From Paraburkholderia antibiotica (GTDB lineage: Bacteria > Pseudomonadota > Gammaproteobacteria > Burkholderiales > Burkholderiaceae): a DNA stretch of 64,000 nucleotides. The DNA is taken from the NCBI RefSeq assembly GCF_012927125.1, contig NZ_JABBFZ010000014.1, forward strand, positions 148,655-212,654, given 5' to 3'. Each line of letters begins with the position of its first letter. Position 1 is the stretch's first letter. This document shows positions 25,766 to 35,154 of the stretch, piece by piece. Under the pieces are notes generated by a model, which searched no databases, had not been told where the DNA came from, and saw only the letters and a program-made list of their open reading frames with translations. Made by a program: the position numbers and the translations under genes.

Positions 25766-28237
25766 TCAAACATCAATATTCCCCGCCCTCAACGCATTAG
25801 ACTCGATGAAAGCCCGACGCGGCTCCACATCATCCCCCATCAGCGTAGTAAAGATGCCGTCGGCAGCAATAGCATCCTCAATCTGCACTCGCAGCAACCG
25901 CCGCACAGTCGGGTCCATCGTAGTTTCCCAAAGCTGCCCAGGATTCATCTCACCCAAGCCCTTATAGCGCTGCTTCGACATATTCCGTTCAGCATCGGCA
26001 AGCAGCCACTTCATCGCACTCTTGAAGTCGGTAACCGCCATACTCCGCTCGCCACGCTTAATCACAGCGCCAGCCCCAATCAGCCCCTTAAACGTATTAG
26101 CCGTATTAATGAGCTGCTGATAATCCGCCGTCAGCTGAAACTCTTCATCGAGCACGGAAATCTTCTGATTACCGTGATGCGTGCGCGCGACGCGCAGCGA
26201 GCGCAGTTCCCGCACCGGGTCATACATCGTCGTCACGGTCACTTCAGGCTTCAGCGCATCGTCCCGCAGCTTCGCTTCGAGCGCACGAGCCGAAACCTCG
26301 GCCGCCTGCTCGCTGGACAGATCGATCGCGACGCCATCCATCACCGCCTCGAGCGCACCCGCGTCATACAGCCGGCTCAACCGGTCCACCACTGCCTGCG
26401 CCAACAGATAAGCCCGCGCCAATTCGCCCAGCGCATCGCCGGTAATCGGCGTCGCATTTTCAGAAGCGACCAGTTCCGAGCCCTGCAACGCGAGCCGCAG
26501 AATATGCGCGTTCACCTCAGACTCGTCCTTCAGATACCGCTCATCCTTACCCGCCTTGATCTTGTACAGCGGCGGCTGCGCGATATAGATATACCCGCGC
26601 TCGATCATCTCCGGCATCTGCCGATAGAAGAACGTCAGCAACAGTGTCCGGATGTGCGCGCCGTCCACGTCAGCATCGGTCATGATGATGATGCGGTGAT
26701 AGCGCAGCTTGTCGAGGTTGTAGTCTTCCTTGCCGATCCCGCAACCGAGCGCGGTGATCAGCGTGACGATCTGCTCCGACGAAAGCAGCTTGTCGTAACG
26801 CGCCTTCTCGACGTTCAGCACCTTGCCGCGCAGCGGCAAAATTGCCTGGAACTTCCGGTCACGTCCCTGCTTCGCCGAGCCACCCGCCGAGTCGCCCTCG
26901 ACGATATAAATTTCCGACTTCGCCGGATCTTTCTCCTGGCAGTCCGCGAGCTTGCCCGGCAGACCAACGCCGTCGAGCACGCCCTTGCGCCGCGTCATCT
27001 CGCGCGCCTTGCGCGCCGCATCGCGCGCACGCGCCGCGTCGACGATCTTGCCGCAGATGATCTTCGCGTCACCCGGCGTTTCGAGCAGGAATTCCTCCAG
27101 CGCCTTCGCGACGACTTCTTCCACCGGCGCGCGTACTTCCGACGACACGAGTTTGTCTTTCGTCTGCGAGCTGAACTTCGGCTCCGGCACCTTCACCGAC
27201 AGCACGCACGAAAGCCCTTCACGCATGTCGTCGCCGGACGTCTCGACCTTCGCCTTCTTCGCGACTTCGTGATCGGCGATGTACTTGTTCAGCACGCGCG
27301 TCATCGCCGCACGCAGACCGGTCAGGTGCGTGCCGCCGTCGCGCTGCGGAATGTTGTTGGTGAAGCACAGCACGTTTTCGTTGTAGCTGTCGTTCCACTG
27401 CATTGCCACTTCCACCCCCACACCCTCCTTCTCGCCGATGATGTGGAAAATCGTGGGGTGCAGCACGGACTTGTTCTTGTTGATGTACTCGACAAAGCCC
27501 TTCACGCCGCCGACGAACGCGAAATCCTCTTCCTTGCCCGAGCGCTGATCCAGCAGACGGATCCGCACGCCGTTATTGAGGAACGACAGTTCGCGAATCC
27601 GCTTGGCGAGGATGTCGTAGTGGTATTCAACATTGCCGAAAATCGTCTCGTCGGCCATGAAATGCACTTCGGTGCCGCGGTTTTCGGTGTCGCCAACCAC
27701 CTGCATCGGTGACGTCATCACGCCGTCGATTTCTTCGAGCACGCGGTTCTGCGGCACGCCACGGTGGAATTCCATGAAGTGCTTCTTGCCGTCGCGGCGC
27801 ACGGTCAGGCGCAGCCATGCCGAGAGCGCGTTCACGCACGACACGCCCACGCCGTGCAGGCCGCCCGACACCTTGTAGCTGTTCTGGTCGAACTTGCCGC
27901 CGGCGTGCAGCTCGGTCATCACGATTTCGGCGGCGCTGCGCTTCGGATCGTGCTTGTCGTCCATCTTCAGGCCGGTCGGCACGCCGCGGCCGTTGTCGGT
28001 GATCGAGATCGAGTTGTCGGCGTGGATGATCACCTGGATGTCGTTGCAATGTCCGGCGAGCGCTTCGTCGATCGAGTTGTCGAGCACTTCGAACACGAGG
28101 TGGTGCAAACCGGTGCCATCCGATGTATCCCCGATGTACATCCCAGGACGCTTGCGCACCGCCTCCAGACCTTCGAGGATCTGGATGGACGAGGCGCCGT
28201 AGCTGTTATCGGGCTGCGTATTGTTCGTTTCAGTCAT
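25766..28237 (-). CDS. gyrB: DNA gyrase subunit B
   Basis: 823 aa ATPase subunit of gyrase. GHKL motifs: VFEVLDNSIDEALAG, ITDNGRGVPTG and GGLHGVGVSCVNAL. The TOPRIM domain shows EGDSAGGSAKQGRDRKFQAILPL split as EGDSAGGSAKQGR and QAILPLRGK, with the metal aspartates in MTDADVDGAHIRTL. The C-terminal tail has MSKQRYKGLGEMNPGQLWE and MGDDVEPRRAFIE. Transcribed leftward after dnaN with a terminator in between (28303-28335). Start MTETNNTQPDNSYG at 28237 is typical of Burkholderia gyrB. Confidence 0.98.
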   Translation of the reverse strand: MTETNNTQPDNSYGASSIQILEGLEAVRKRPGMYIGDTSDGTGLHHLVFEVLDNSIDEALAGHCNDIQVIIHADNSISITDNGRGVPTGLKMDDKHDPKRSAAEIVMTELHAGGKFDQNSYKVSGGLHGVGVSCVNALSAWLRLTVRRDGKKHFMEFHRGVPQNRVLEEIDGVMTSPMQVVGDTENRGTEVHFMADETIFGNVEYHYDILAKRIRELSFLNNGVRIRLLDQRSGKEEDFAFVGGVKGFVEYINKNKSVLHPTIFHIIGEKEGVGVEVAMQWNDSYNENVLCFTNNIPQRDGGTHLTGLRAAMTRVLNKYIADHEVAKKAKVETSGDDMREGLSCVLSVKVPEPKFSSQTKDKLVSSEVRAPVEEVVAKALEEFLLETPGDAKIICGKIVDAARARDAARKAREMTRRKGVLDGVGLPGKLADCQEKDPAKSEIYIVEGDSAGGSAKQGRDRKFQAILPLRGKVLNVEKARYDKLLSSEQIVTLITALGCGIGKEDYNLDKLRYHRIIIMTDADVDGAHIRTLLLTFFYRQMPEMIERGYIYIAQPPLYKIKAGKDERYLKDESEVNAHILRLALQGSELVASENATPITGDALGELARAYLLAQAVVDRLSRLYDAGALEAVMDGVAIDLSSEQAAEVSARALEAKLRDDALKPEVTVTTMYDPVRELRSLRVARTHHGNQKISVLDEEFQLTADYQQLINTANTFKGLIGAGAVIKRGERSMAVTDFKSAMKWLLADAERNMSKQRYKGLGEMNPGQLWETTMDPTVRRLLRVQIEDAIAADGIFTTLMGDDVEPRRAFIESNALRAGNIDV

Positions 28238-28302
28238 GGATTTTTTCCGGTTCTGCGTTGCTGCTTGGTTGCTGCTCGGGACTTTTCAAAACGCCATAAA
28301 AA

Positions 28303-28335
28303 CGCCAAAGGGGCGCTGCGCCCCTTGGTGTTTTT
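28303..28335 (-). terminator. Terminator downstream of dnaN
   Basis: A 9-bp stem AAGGGGCGC / GCGCCCCTT (28308-28326) is followed on the minus strand by TGGCGTTTTT. It lies just beyond the dnaN stop, before gyrB, suggesting gyrB has its own promoter or depends on read-through. Confidence 0.7.
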
Positions 28336-28351
28336 GTTGATGTTGGCCGCG

Positions 28352-29455
28352 TCAGATGCGCATCGGCATCACCACGTATTTGAATTCGTCGTTCTCGGGA
28401 ATCGTAATCAGCGCGCTGGAGCTGGCGTCACCCAAGCTCACCTGCAGCGTGTCGACCTTCAGGTTCGCGAGCACGTCGAGCAGATACGTGACGTTGAACC
28501 CGATATCGACGCTGTCGCCGTCGTATGCGATTTCCAGTTCTTCCTGCGCCTCTTCCTGATCGGCGTTGGTCGACATGATCTTCAACTGGCCCGGCTCGAT
28601 GATGCAGCGCACGCCCTTGAATTTGTCCGACGTCAAAATCGCCGCGCGTTGCAGCGAGCGCTGCAGTTCTTCGCGGCCGATTTCGAACCTGTTCTTGTGC
28701 GACTTCGGAATCACGCGCTGGAAGTCGGGGAACTTGCCTTCCACGAGCTTCGACACGAGTTCGACCTGGCCGAACGTGAACTTGACCTGGGTCTGCGCGA
28801 TGTCGATCTTGACCGTGTCGTCGATGTCTTCGAGCAGGCGTTGCAATTCGAGAATCGTCTTGCGCGGGATGATCACTTCCTGACGCGCGAACGAACCCTC
28901 GATCTTCATCGACGAGAACGCGAGACGGTGGCCGTCCGTCGCGACCGCCATCAGCTGGTCGCCGTCCACCACCAGCAGCATGCCGTTCAGGTAGTAGCGG
29001 ATGTCCTGCTGGGCCATCGAGAAATGGACCATGCCGAGCAACTGGCGGAATGTTTTTTGCGGAACCACGAGGCTCGCGCCGTAGTCTTTAGCTTGCGCGA
29101 CGGTCGGGAATTCGTCTGCGGCGAGCGTTTGCAGCGCAAAGCGGCTCTTGCCGGATTGCACGGTCAGGCGCTTGTCGTTCAGGGTGAGCGTGACCTGGCC
29201 GTCGGGCATCGCGCGCAGAATATCGAGGAGCTTGCGCGCTGCCACCGTGGTCGCGACCGAATCGCCGCCTACGCCGAAATCGGCGCGCGTGGTGATCTGC
29301 AACTCGAGGTCGGTCGACAGGAACGATACGTCAGGACCGTTCTTGGTGATCAGCAAATTGGCGAGGATCGGCAACGTATGGCGGCGTTCGACGATGCCGC
29401 TCACGGTTTGCAGCGGCCTGAGGAGGTTATCGCGTTCGGTCTTGACCAGTTGCAT
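28352..29455 (-). CDS. dnaN: DNA polymerase III beta sliding clamp
   Basis: 367 aa, the typical clamp length. It forms the ring that tethers Pol III. Family blocks: MQLVKTERDNLLRPLQ at the start, RRHTLPILANLLI, VAATDGHRLA-type segment VATDGHRLAFSS, KFPDFQRVIP and the C-terminal EFKYVVMPMRI, which forms the peptide-binding pocket. The start at 29455 is the conserved MQLVKT with purine-rich CCCT/AGGGA context. Leftward between dnaA and gyrB, as usual in the group. Confidence 0.98.
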   Translation of the reverse strand: MQLVKTERDNLLRPLQTVSGIVERRHTLPILANLLITKNGPDVSFLSTDLELQITTRADFGVGGDSVATTVAARKLLDILRAMPDGQVTLTLNDKRLTVQSGKSRFALQTLAADEFPTVAQAKDYGASLVVPQKTFRQLLGMVHFSMAQQDIRYYLNGMLLVVDGDQLMAVATDGHRLAFSSMKIEGSFARQEVIIPRKTILELQRLLEDIDDTVKIDIAQTQVKFTFGQVELVSKLVEGKFPDFQRVIPKSHKNRFEIGREELQRSLQRAAILTSDKFKGVRCIIEPGQLKIMSTNADQEEAQEELEIAYDGDSVDIGFNVTYLLDVLANLKVDTLQVSLGDASSSALITIPENDEFKYVVMPMRI

Positions 29456-29735
29456 AGGGTTCCTTCGTTGATATAACGGCCTGCACGCCTTACGGGACAA
29501 GCTTTCCAGCGTGCAGCCGCGGCTCCCCGCCGGCGCCACGAAAAGCGCCCGTCACGGCGTGAAATCCGCCCGCGGCCGCCGGGCGGTTAAACCTGTATTG
29601 TGCCTGAAAACGGAACCGCCTCACTAAAATGGGGGCGAGTTCGGGAATAAACAGGTCGATTTTGCGGCAGCGGGATTCGGGCTGCGATGTTCCCCGCCGC
29701 CGGCCCCCGGGTTCAGTCGGGCGCGATCGGCGCAC
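29456..29735. other. dnaA-dnaN intergenic region
   Basis: 280 bp, very GC-rich. No DnaA box matching TTATCCACA is seen in either orientation and no gene is supported. The spacing implies a separate dnaN promoter here; none is clear enough to place. Confidence 0.4.
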
Positions 29736-31325
29736 CTAGCCCTTCAGCGTCTGTTCCAGCACGTGCAGCTCATGGTTCAGCTGCGCGTCCTTGCTACGCT
29801 CGTCGGCGATCTTGCGCACCGCGTGCAGCACCGTCGTGTGGTCGCGCCCGCCGAACAGCTCGCCGATTTCCGGCAGGCTCTTCTGCGTCAGCTCCTTGGC
29901 CAGATACATCGCGATCTGCCGCGGCCGCGCGATGTTCGCCGGACGCTTCTTCGAATACATGTCCGCGACTTTGATGCTGTAGAAGTCGGCGACCGTTTTC
30001 TGGATGTTTTCCACCGAAATCTGCCGGTTCTGCACCGTCAGCAGGTCTTTCAGCGCTTCCTTGGTCAGCTCGATCGTGATTTCGCGGCCGTGGAATTTCG
30101 AGTACGCGAGGATCTTGCGCAGCGCGCCTTCGAGTTCGCGCACGTTCGAGCGCAAATGTTTCGCGACGAAGAACGCGACGTCCTCGTTCAGGCTCACGAA
30201 CTCCGATTGCGCCTTGCGCATCAGAATCGCGACGCGCATTTCGAGCTCGGGCGGCTCGATCGCCACCGTCAGGCCGGAGTCGAAGCGCGAGATCAGGCGG
30301 TCGTCGATACCCGAGATTTCTTTCGGATACGTGTCGCTCGTGATGATCACCTGCGCCTTGTTCGCGACCAGCGCCTCGAACGCGTAGAAGAATTCTTCCT
30401 GCGTGCGCGACTTGCCCGAAAAGAACTGAATATCGTCGATCAGCAGCAGATCGAGCGAGTGGTAGTAGCGCTTGAAGTCGTCGAACGCCTTGCGCTGATA
30501 CGCCTTCACGACGTCGGACACATACTGTTCCGCGTGGATGTAGCGGATCCGCGCGCCGGCCTTGTCCATCAGCAACTGGTTGCCGATCGCGTGGATCAGG
30601 TGGGTCTTGCCGAGACCGACGCCGCCATACAGGAACAGCGGGTTATACGAGATGCCGGGGTTGTCGGCGACCTGGATCGCCGCGGCGCGCGCAAGCTGGT
30701 TCGCCTTACCGGTCACGAAGTTATCGAAGGTCAGCACCGGGTTCAGCTTCGAGCGCTCGTACATCGAGTCGTTTTCGCTGCCCGCCGCGGCGCCCGCGCC
30801 TTGGCCCGGACGCCAGGTGCGGCGGCCGGCGGCGGCTTCGTTCGCGTCGAGACTCGGCAGATCGAGATCGGCTGCGTCTTCGGCGGCGCTGCGCACGTTC
30901 GCGTTGTGCATGGCGAGCGCGGCGGCCGCCACAGCGGGATTCGCGCGCGCGACCTGCGCCGCCTGCACGGTGCTCACGGCCGCATCCACGGCGGCGATGC
31001 CGCCGGCATGGCCACCTTGCGGCGCGACCGGGCGCGCGGGAGACGGCGCGGGCGCCACCGCCGGGCCGCGCATGCCGGCCTTCGGATCCAGTACGAACTG
31101 CACGTCGACCGGCGCGTGCCAGAAATCGCGGGCCATATCCGCGATGCGGCCGGAGAACTGGCTCTTGACCCAGTCGAGCTTGAAGCGGTTCGGCGCGGCG
31201 ATGGAAAGCGTGTTCGCATCGGCGTCGAAGGCGACCGGGGCCAACGGTTTGATCCACGTCACGTACTGCTGGGGCGTGAGCTCACGCTCCAGCAATGCGG
31301 AACAGTGTTGCCAGAAATCGTTCAT
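29736..31325 (-). CDS. dnaA: Chromosomal replication initiator protein DnaA
   Basis: 529 aa. Domain I (residues 1-90, MNDFWQHCSALLERELTPQQY) binds DnaB/DiaA partners. Domain II is a long Ala/Pro-rich linker (~95-190). The AAA+ domain III has LFLYGGVGLGKTHLIHA (Walker A) and LLLIDDIQFFSGK (Walker B), and domain IV has the DNA-binding signature GGRDHTTVLHAVRKI. The start at 31325 is the canonical MNDFW; a longer open frame upstream is not used. It is divergent from rpmH, with one perfect DnaA box in the spacer suggesting autoregulation. Confidence 0.98.
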   Translation of the reverse strand: MNDFWQHCSALLERELTPQQYVTWIKPLAPVAFDADANTLSIAAPNRFKLDWVKSQFSGRIADMARDFWHAPVDVQFVLDPKAGMRGPAVAPAPSPARPVAPQGGHAGGIAAVDAAVSTVQAAQVARANPAVAAAALAMHNANVRSAAEDAADLDLPSLDANEAAAGRRTWRPGQGAGAAAGSENDSMYERSKLNPVLTFDNFVTGKANQLARAAAIQVADNPGISYNPLFLYGGVGLGKTHLIHAIGNQLLMDKAGARIRYIHAEQYVSDVVKAYQRKAFDDFKRYYHSLDLLLIDDIQFFSGKSRTQEEFFYAFEALVANKAQVIITSDTYPKEISGIDDRLISRFDSGLTVAIEPPELEMRVAILMRKAQSEFVSLNEDVAFFVAKHLRSNVRELEGALRKILAYSKFHGREITIELTKEALKDLLTVQNRQISVENIQKTVADFYSIKVADMYSKKRPANIARPRQIAMYLAKELTQKSLPEIGELFGGRDHTTVLHAVRKIADERSKDAQLNHELHVLEQTLKG

Positions 31326-31708
31326 CGAGTTGCTGTCGTTATGGTGTGCACGGCGGTCGCCGCTGCCCCTGTCGCGCGTGCGCAACAAGGCCCTGAGCAG
31401 CCAGGCGTGATGGCTCCAGGCGCTTGTGCCACAAGGGTTTGCGGGACAAACGTGCCGGAGCGACGTGCAACATTTTTGGGAAGTAAGGCGAGATTCTAAC
31501 GCCAAAACGGCACCGCAAGTGAGTTATCCACAGGGACGGATCACTTGGTCCGGCGGATACGGGCTGCGTCGGAAGATGGCTAAACTATTGACGGCCAACG
31601 GAAAACCAGTTTAAATAGCGGGTTCCGCGAAAACCAATTTCAGTAAACCACCGGCCATTGCGCTTTCAGCGATGATCGCGCGGTTTTTTTCGATCAAGTG
31701 AGAGCAAC
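31326..31708. promoter_or_regulatory. dnaA-rpmH divergent intergenic region with one DnaA box
   Basis: 383 bp. A perfect DnaA box TTATCCACA lies at 31524-31532. I find no second good box, so this spacer does not by itself look like a full origin. It contains the promoters of dnaA (leftward) and rpmH (rightward). Confidence 0.6.
31588..31616 (+). promoter_or_regulatory. rpmH promoter
   Basis: TTGACG (31588-31593) is followed after 17 bp by TTAAAT (31611-31616), in a locally AT-rich stretch about 95 nt ahead of rpmH. Confidence 0.5.
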
Positions 31709-31843
31709 ATGAAACGTACTTACCAACCTTCCGTTACCCGTCGCAAGCGCACCCACGGCTTTCGCGTTCGCATGAAGACCGCTGGCGGCCGCAAGGTCAT
31801 CAACGCACGTCGCGCGAAGGGCCGCAAGCGCCTCGCGATCTAA
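31709..31843 (+). CDS. rpmH: 50S ribosomal protein L34
   Basis: 44 aa, highly basic, with the universally conserved start MKRTYQPS and the [11 protein letters not shown]...[16 protein letters not shown] pattern. GAGAG precedes the ATG. First gene of the rpmH-rnpA-yidD-yidC-mnmE group. Confidence 0.98.
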
Positions 31844-31853
31844 GGCAAGCGGA

Positions 31854-32342
31854 TTGCGCGCTGTGACCGAAACCCGCAGCGAAGCGGGAGCGGCCGGGGC
31901 GCAGCAACCGGGCTCGGTTCCGTTGCGAGCGCAAGCCGCCTTCCCCAAAGCCGCAAGGCTGCTAAAAACGGATGAATTTTCATCCGTTTTTCGTTTGCGG
32001 CCGTGGCGCCGTACCGCGCATTTTGTCGTGTACGGCCGGCCTACCGGCAACGAGGCGCGTCTTGGCCTCGTGATCGGCAAGAAGTATGCGCCGCGCGCGG
32101 CCACGCGTAATCTGGTGCGCCGGATTGCGCGGGAAGCCTTCCGGCTGCGTCGCGCGGAATTCGGCGGTTGGGATGTGCTGCTGCGTCTGCACACGCGTTT
32201 CGACAAAAAAGCTTTGCCGAGCGCGTCGTCACCGCCGCTAAAGGCGTTGTGCCGCAGCGAAATCGAAGCGTTGCTCGACAAGGCAGCGCGCGAAATTACC
32301 CGTCGTCAGGCGCCGCCCGCGGAGGCGCCCAGGACGGAATGA
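31854..32342 (+). CDS. rnpA: Ribonuclease P protein component
   Basis: Basic protein that binds RNase P RNA for 5' maturation of tRNAs. The conserved core is LLKTDEFSSVFRLRPWRRTAHF, then GLVIGKKYAPRAATRNLVRRIAREAFR, which includes the RNR signature region. 162 aa if read from TTG at 31854 (AAGG about 8 nt upstream); GTG at 31863 is an alternative start, and relatives often begin only a few residues before AFPKAARLLK. The Pro/Ala-rich C-terminal tail is ordinary for the genus. Confidence 0.93.
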   Translation: MRAVTETRSEAGAAGAQQPGSVPLRAQAAFPKAARLLKTDEFSSVFRLRPWRRTAHFVVYGRPTGNEARLGLVIGKKYAPRAATRNLVRRIAREAFRLRRAEFGGWDVLLRLHTRFDKKALPSASSPPLKALCRSEIEALLDKAAREITRRQAPPAEAPRTE

Positions 32343-32455
32343 CGCAGTGACCGCCCGCACCTGCGGCCGGCGCAACCCGCGTTGCGTCGGTGCTTTCAAC
32401 GGTGCGGACGTCGCCCGGTATTCACGTTGCGCGGCGCCCTCCGGCCGCATCTGCC

Positions 32456-32686
32456 ATGCAAACGGTACTCATCGCTTTATTGCGTTTTTACAAGCTTGCC
32501 GTGAGCCCCATGCTCGGCAACCGGTGCCGTTTTTACCCTTCCTGCTCTGATTACGCGCGCGAGGCAATCCAGTATCATGGCGCCGCGCGCGGGACTTATC
32601 TCGCCGTGAAGCGTGTTTGCCGCTGTCACTCGTTTTCCGCGGGCGGCATCGATCTCGTCCCGCCTCCCACTTCTGAAAAGCGCTGA
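32456..32686 (+). CDS. yidD: Membrane protein insertion efficiency factor YidD
   Basis: 76 aa from MQTVLIALLRFYKLAVSP. The Cys-containing signature GNRCRFYPSCSDYAREAI and the VKRVCRCHSFSAGGID segment are diagnostic. It assists YidC-dependent membrane insertion. Encoded between rnpA and yidC as in nearly all bacteria; a longer upstream open frame is not used because the conserved protein starts at MQTVL. Confidence 0.92.
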   Translation: MQTVLIALLRFYKLAVSPMLGNRCRFYPSCSDYAREAIQYHGAARGTYLAVKRVCRCHSFSAGGIDLVPPPTSEKR

Positions 32687-32716
32687 CGCGCCGTTCCATC
32701 GACACTGAGACAACGC

Positions 32717-34375
32717 ATGGATATCAAACGCACCGTCCTATGGGTCATCTTTTTCATGTCAGCGGTCATGCTGTTCGACAACTGGCAACGCGACCACGGA
32801 CGCCCGTCGATGTTCTTCCCGAGCACGACGCCGACCCAGACCGCGGGCAATGCCGCGCCGGGCACCACGACCCCGGGCACCCAGTCGGCCGATCTGCCGG
32901 CCACCAGCGCGAGCGCGCCCGGCAACGCACCGGCCGCCGCGCAATCGCAGCTCGTGAAGTTCGCAACCGACGTCTATAGCGGCGAAATCGACACCCGCGG
33001 CGGCACGCTGTCGCGCCTGTCGCTCGTCAAGCAGGGCGACGGCAAGCAGCCGGATCTGGTGATCACGCTGTTCGACAAAACGAACGACCACACCTATCTG
33101 GCGCGCACCGGCCTGCTCGGCGGCGATTTCCCGAATCACAACGACGTCTTCACGCTGATGCCGAATCAGCCGACGCAGTTGGCCGACGGTCAGAACTCGT
33201 TCCAGATGAGCTTCGAGTCGCCGGAAAAGGGCGGTCTGAAGGTCATCAAGACGTATACGTTCACGCGCGGCAGCTACGTGATCGGCGTCGAGACGAAGGT
33301 CCAGAACGTCGGCACCACGCCGGTGACGCCGCAGGTCTATATGGAACTCGTGCGCGACGACCAGCCGGTCGAAACGCCGCGTTTCTCGCACACGTTCATC
33401 GGACCGGCTGTCTACACGGACGAGCATCACTTCCAGAAGATGACGTTCAGCGATCTCGACAAGAACAAGCAGAACTTCGCGACGTCGGCCGACAACGGCT
33501 GGGTGGCGATGGTCCAGCACTACTTCGCGTCGGCCTGGATTCCGCAGCAGGGTGTGAAGCGTGATTTCTATGCCGAGAAGATCGATCCGTCGCTGTATCG
33601 CGTCGGCATGAAGCAGACGATGCCGACCATCCAGCCGGGCCAGACCGTCGCCGTGTCCGCGCGCCTGTTCGCCGGTCCGGAAGAAGAGAAGATGCTCGCC
33701 GGTATCGCGCCGGGGCTCGATCTGGTGAAGGACTACGGCTGGGTCACGATCATCGCGAAGCCGCTGTTCTGGCTGCTGTCGAAGATCCACAGCTATGTCG
33801 GCAACTGGGGCTGGTCGATCGTGCTGCTGACGGTGCTGATCAAGGCGGTGTTCTTCCCGCTGTCGGCCGCGAGCTACAAGTCGATGGCGCGCATGAAGGC
33901 GATCACGCCGCGCATGCAGGCGCTGCGCGAGCGCTTCAAGGGCGATCCGCAGAAGATGAACGCCGCGCTGATGGAGCTGTACAAGACCGAGAAGGTCAAT
34001 CCGTTCGGCGGCTGTCTGCCGGTCGTGGTTCAGATTCCGGTGTTCATCTCGCTGTACTGGGTGCTGCTGTCGTCGGTGGAAATGCGCGGCGCGCCGTGGA
34101 TTCTGTGGATTCACGATCTGTCGCAGCAGGATCCGTACTTTATCCTGCCGGTGCTGATGGCCGTGTCGATGTTCCTGCAGACGAAGCTGAACCCGACGCC
34201 GCCGGATCCGGTTCAGGCAAAGATGATGATGTTCATGCCGATCGCGTTCTCGGTGATGTTCTTCTTCTTCCCGGCCGGTCTCGTGCTGTACTACGTCGTG
34301 AACAACGTGCTGTCGATCGCGCAGCAGTACTACATCACGCGGATGATGGGTAGTTCGAAGGCGAAACCCGCCTAA
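32717..34375 (+). CDS. yidC: Membrane protein insertase YidC
   Basis: 552 aa Oxa1-family insertase for inner-membrane proteins. TM1 is MDIKRTVLWVIFFMSAVMLF. The large periplasmic beta-supersandwich domain spans ~residues 80-340 after a Thr/Pro/Ala-rich linker. Five C-terminal TM segments begin WSIVLLTVLIKAVFFPL, and the hydrophilic-groove Arg region and loop KMNAALMELYKTEKVNPFGGCLP are present. The basic tail ends GSSKAKPA. It is followed by a strong terminator at 34424. Confidence 0.97.
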   Translation: MDIKRTVLWVIFFMSAVMLFDNWQRDHGRPSMFFPSTTPTQTAGNAAPGTTTPGTQSADLPATSASAPGNAPAAAQSQLVKFATDVYSGEIDTRGGTLSRLSLVKQGDGKQPDLVITLFDKTNDHTYLARTGLLGGDFPNHNDVFTLMPNQPTQLADGQNSFQMSFESPEKGGLKVIKTYTFTRGSYVIGVETKVQNVGTTPVTPQVYMELVRDDQPVETPRFSHTFIGPAVYTDEHHFQKMTFSDLDKNKQNFATSADNGWVAMVQHYFASAWIPQQGVKRDFYAEKIDPSLYRVGMKQTMPTIQPGQTVAVSARLFAGPEEEKMLAGIAPGLDLVKDYGWVTIIAKPLFWLLSKIHSYVGNWGWSIVLLTVLIKAVFFPLSAASYKSMARMKAITPRMQALRERFKGDPQKMNAALMELYKTEKVNPFGGCLPVVVQIPVFISLYWVLLSSVEMRGAPWILWIHDLSQQDPYFILPVLMAVSMFLQTKLNPTPPDPVQAKMMMFMPIAFSVMFFFFPAGLVLYYVVNNVLSIAQQYYITRMMGSSKAKPA

Positions 34376-34423
34376 GTCCTGCCCTCGCGGCTGCCGGCAC
34401 GGCTGCCGCGACGCCCGCTAAAA

Positions 34424-34460
34424 CAAAAAGCCGCCCGGTGTGAACCGGGCGGCTTTTTTC
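34424..34460 (+). terminator. Terminator of the rpmH-yidC operon
   Basis: A 10-bp stem GCCGCCCGGT / ACCGGGCGGC with a 4-nt loop is followed by TTTTTT. It lies 50 nt after the yidC stop, so mnmE is not simply co-transcribed with yidC here. Confidence 0.88.
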
Positions 34461-34512
34461 ATGGTGCGGTTGAAAAAATGCGGTGGGCGCCGCGTACTCG
34501 CAGCGCTCCGGC

Positions 34513-34920
34513 TTACTCTTCCTCGCCGTCTTCACCGTAGAAGCGCACGACCATTTCCTCGACCAGATTCCGGTCTTTCGGCGTCAGCGATGCAATTTTC
34601 GAAGCAAGTTCGATCATTTCAGATGTTGGCGGATATTTTTCTCCACGCGCCATCGGTCTCGCGTTGGTGCCGGGCGACGGTCCGTAGTGAAGCCAGTGCT
34701 CGTTGACGTTCAGCCATTCGGCAAGCGTGCGCAATTTGTCCGGTTTCGGAATCGTCGTGCCCGTCAGCCATTTGTGTGCGGTTTGCGGCGTAACGGAGCG
34801 CTCGCCGCGATAACGAAGATTGAATTGCTCGGCGAGTTTGGTCCCGCCGCGAATTTTCAGCGGCTCAAGCAAATCCTTCAACCTCTTGGCGAAGGCGGCT
34901 TTTTCTTTGTCGGTAGGCAT
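34513..34920 (-). CDS. CI-like HTH transcriptional regulator, copy 1
   Basis: 135 aa from MPTDKEKAAFAKRL. The N-terminal XRE/phage-CI-type helix-turn-helix reads GGTKLAEQFNLRY, SVTPQTAHKWLTGTTIPKPD and LAEWLNVNEHWLHYG. The remainder is a helical segment (TSEMIELASKIASLT...NLVEEMVVRFYGE) ending in an acidic tail. It has no peptidase domain, so it is not a LexA/CI autocleaving repressor. It is nearly identical to copy 2 (differences seen only at M/T, V/L and G/D in the last third). Likely binds the palindrome upstream of both copies. Confidence 0.85.
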   Translation of the reverse strand: MPTDKEKAAFAKRLKDLLEPLKIRGGTKLAEQFNLRYRGERSVTPQTAHKWLTGTTIPKPDKLRTLAEWLNVNEHWLHYGPSPGTNARPMARGEKYPPTSEMIELASKIASLTPKDRNLVEEMVVRFYGEDGEEE

Positions 34921-35138
34921 GGGCCAGATTGTGCAATTCAGCGTTCTCCCCGTTGACAACTGGCCAAGCTTGTATTTCTCTTATTTGAGATAAATTTAGC
35001 TTACATCCCAAGTCAGGCAGCGCATTGCGCGAAATCGACTTTTTTCATCTCTCTATTGCCTGGCTTGCGTTTGCGCAGAGACGAGCACCGCTCGAAAGTC
35101 CATTATGCCGATTGGCTGCAGTAGTAATCGCAGCTTGA

Positions 35139-35154
35139 TTAGGATAAATCCTAA
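35139..35154. promoter_or_regulatory. Palindromic operator, copy 1
   Basis: TTAGGATAAATCCTAA is a perfect 7-bp inverted repeat with a 2-bp spacer, about 220 nt upstream of HTH copy 1. It is repeated at 35935. Confidence 0.6.

Noticed and set aside
27764..29476. 570-codon frame opposite gyrB and dnaN
   Set aside because: Antisense shadow of two core genes; the composition is the mirrored codon pattern and no family resemblance is visible.
29456..29735. Origin of replication between dnaA and dnaN
   Set aside because: No DnaA box was found in either orientation and the stretch is very GC-rich.
31524..31532. DnaA box in the dnaA-rpmH spacer as a full origin
   Set aside because: Only a single perfect box and no evident AT-rich unwinding element; kept as a likely dnaA autoregulatory site.
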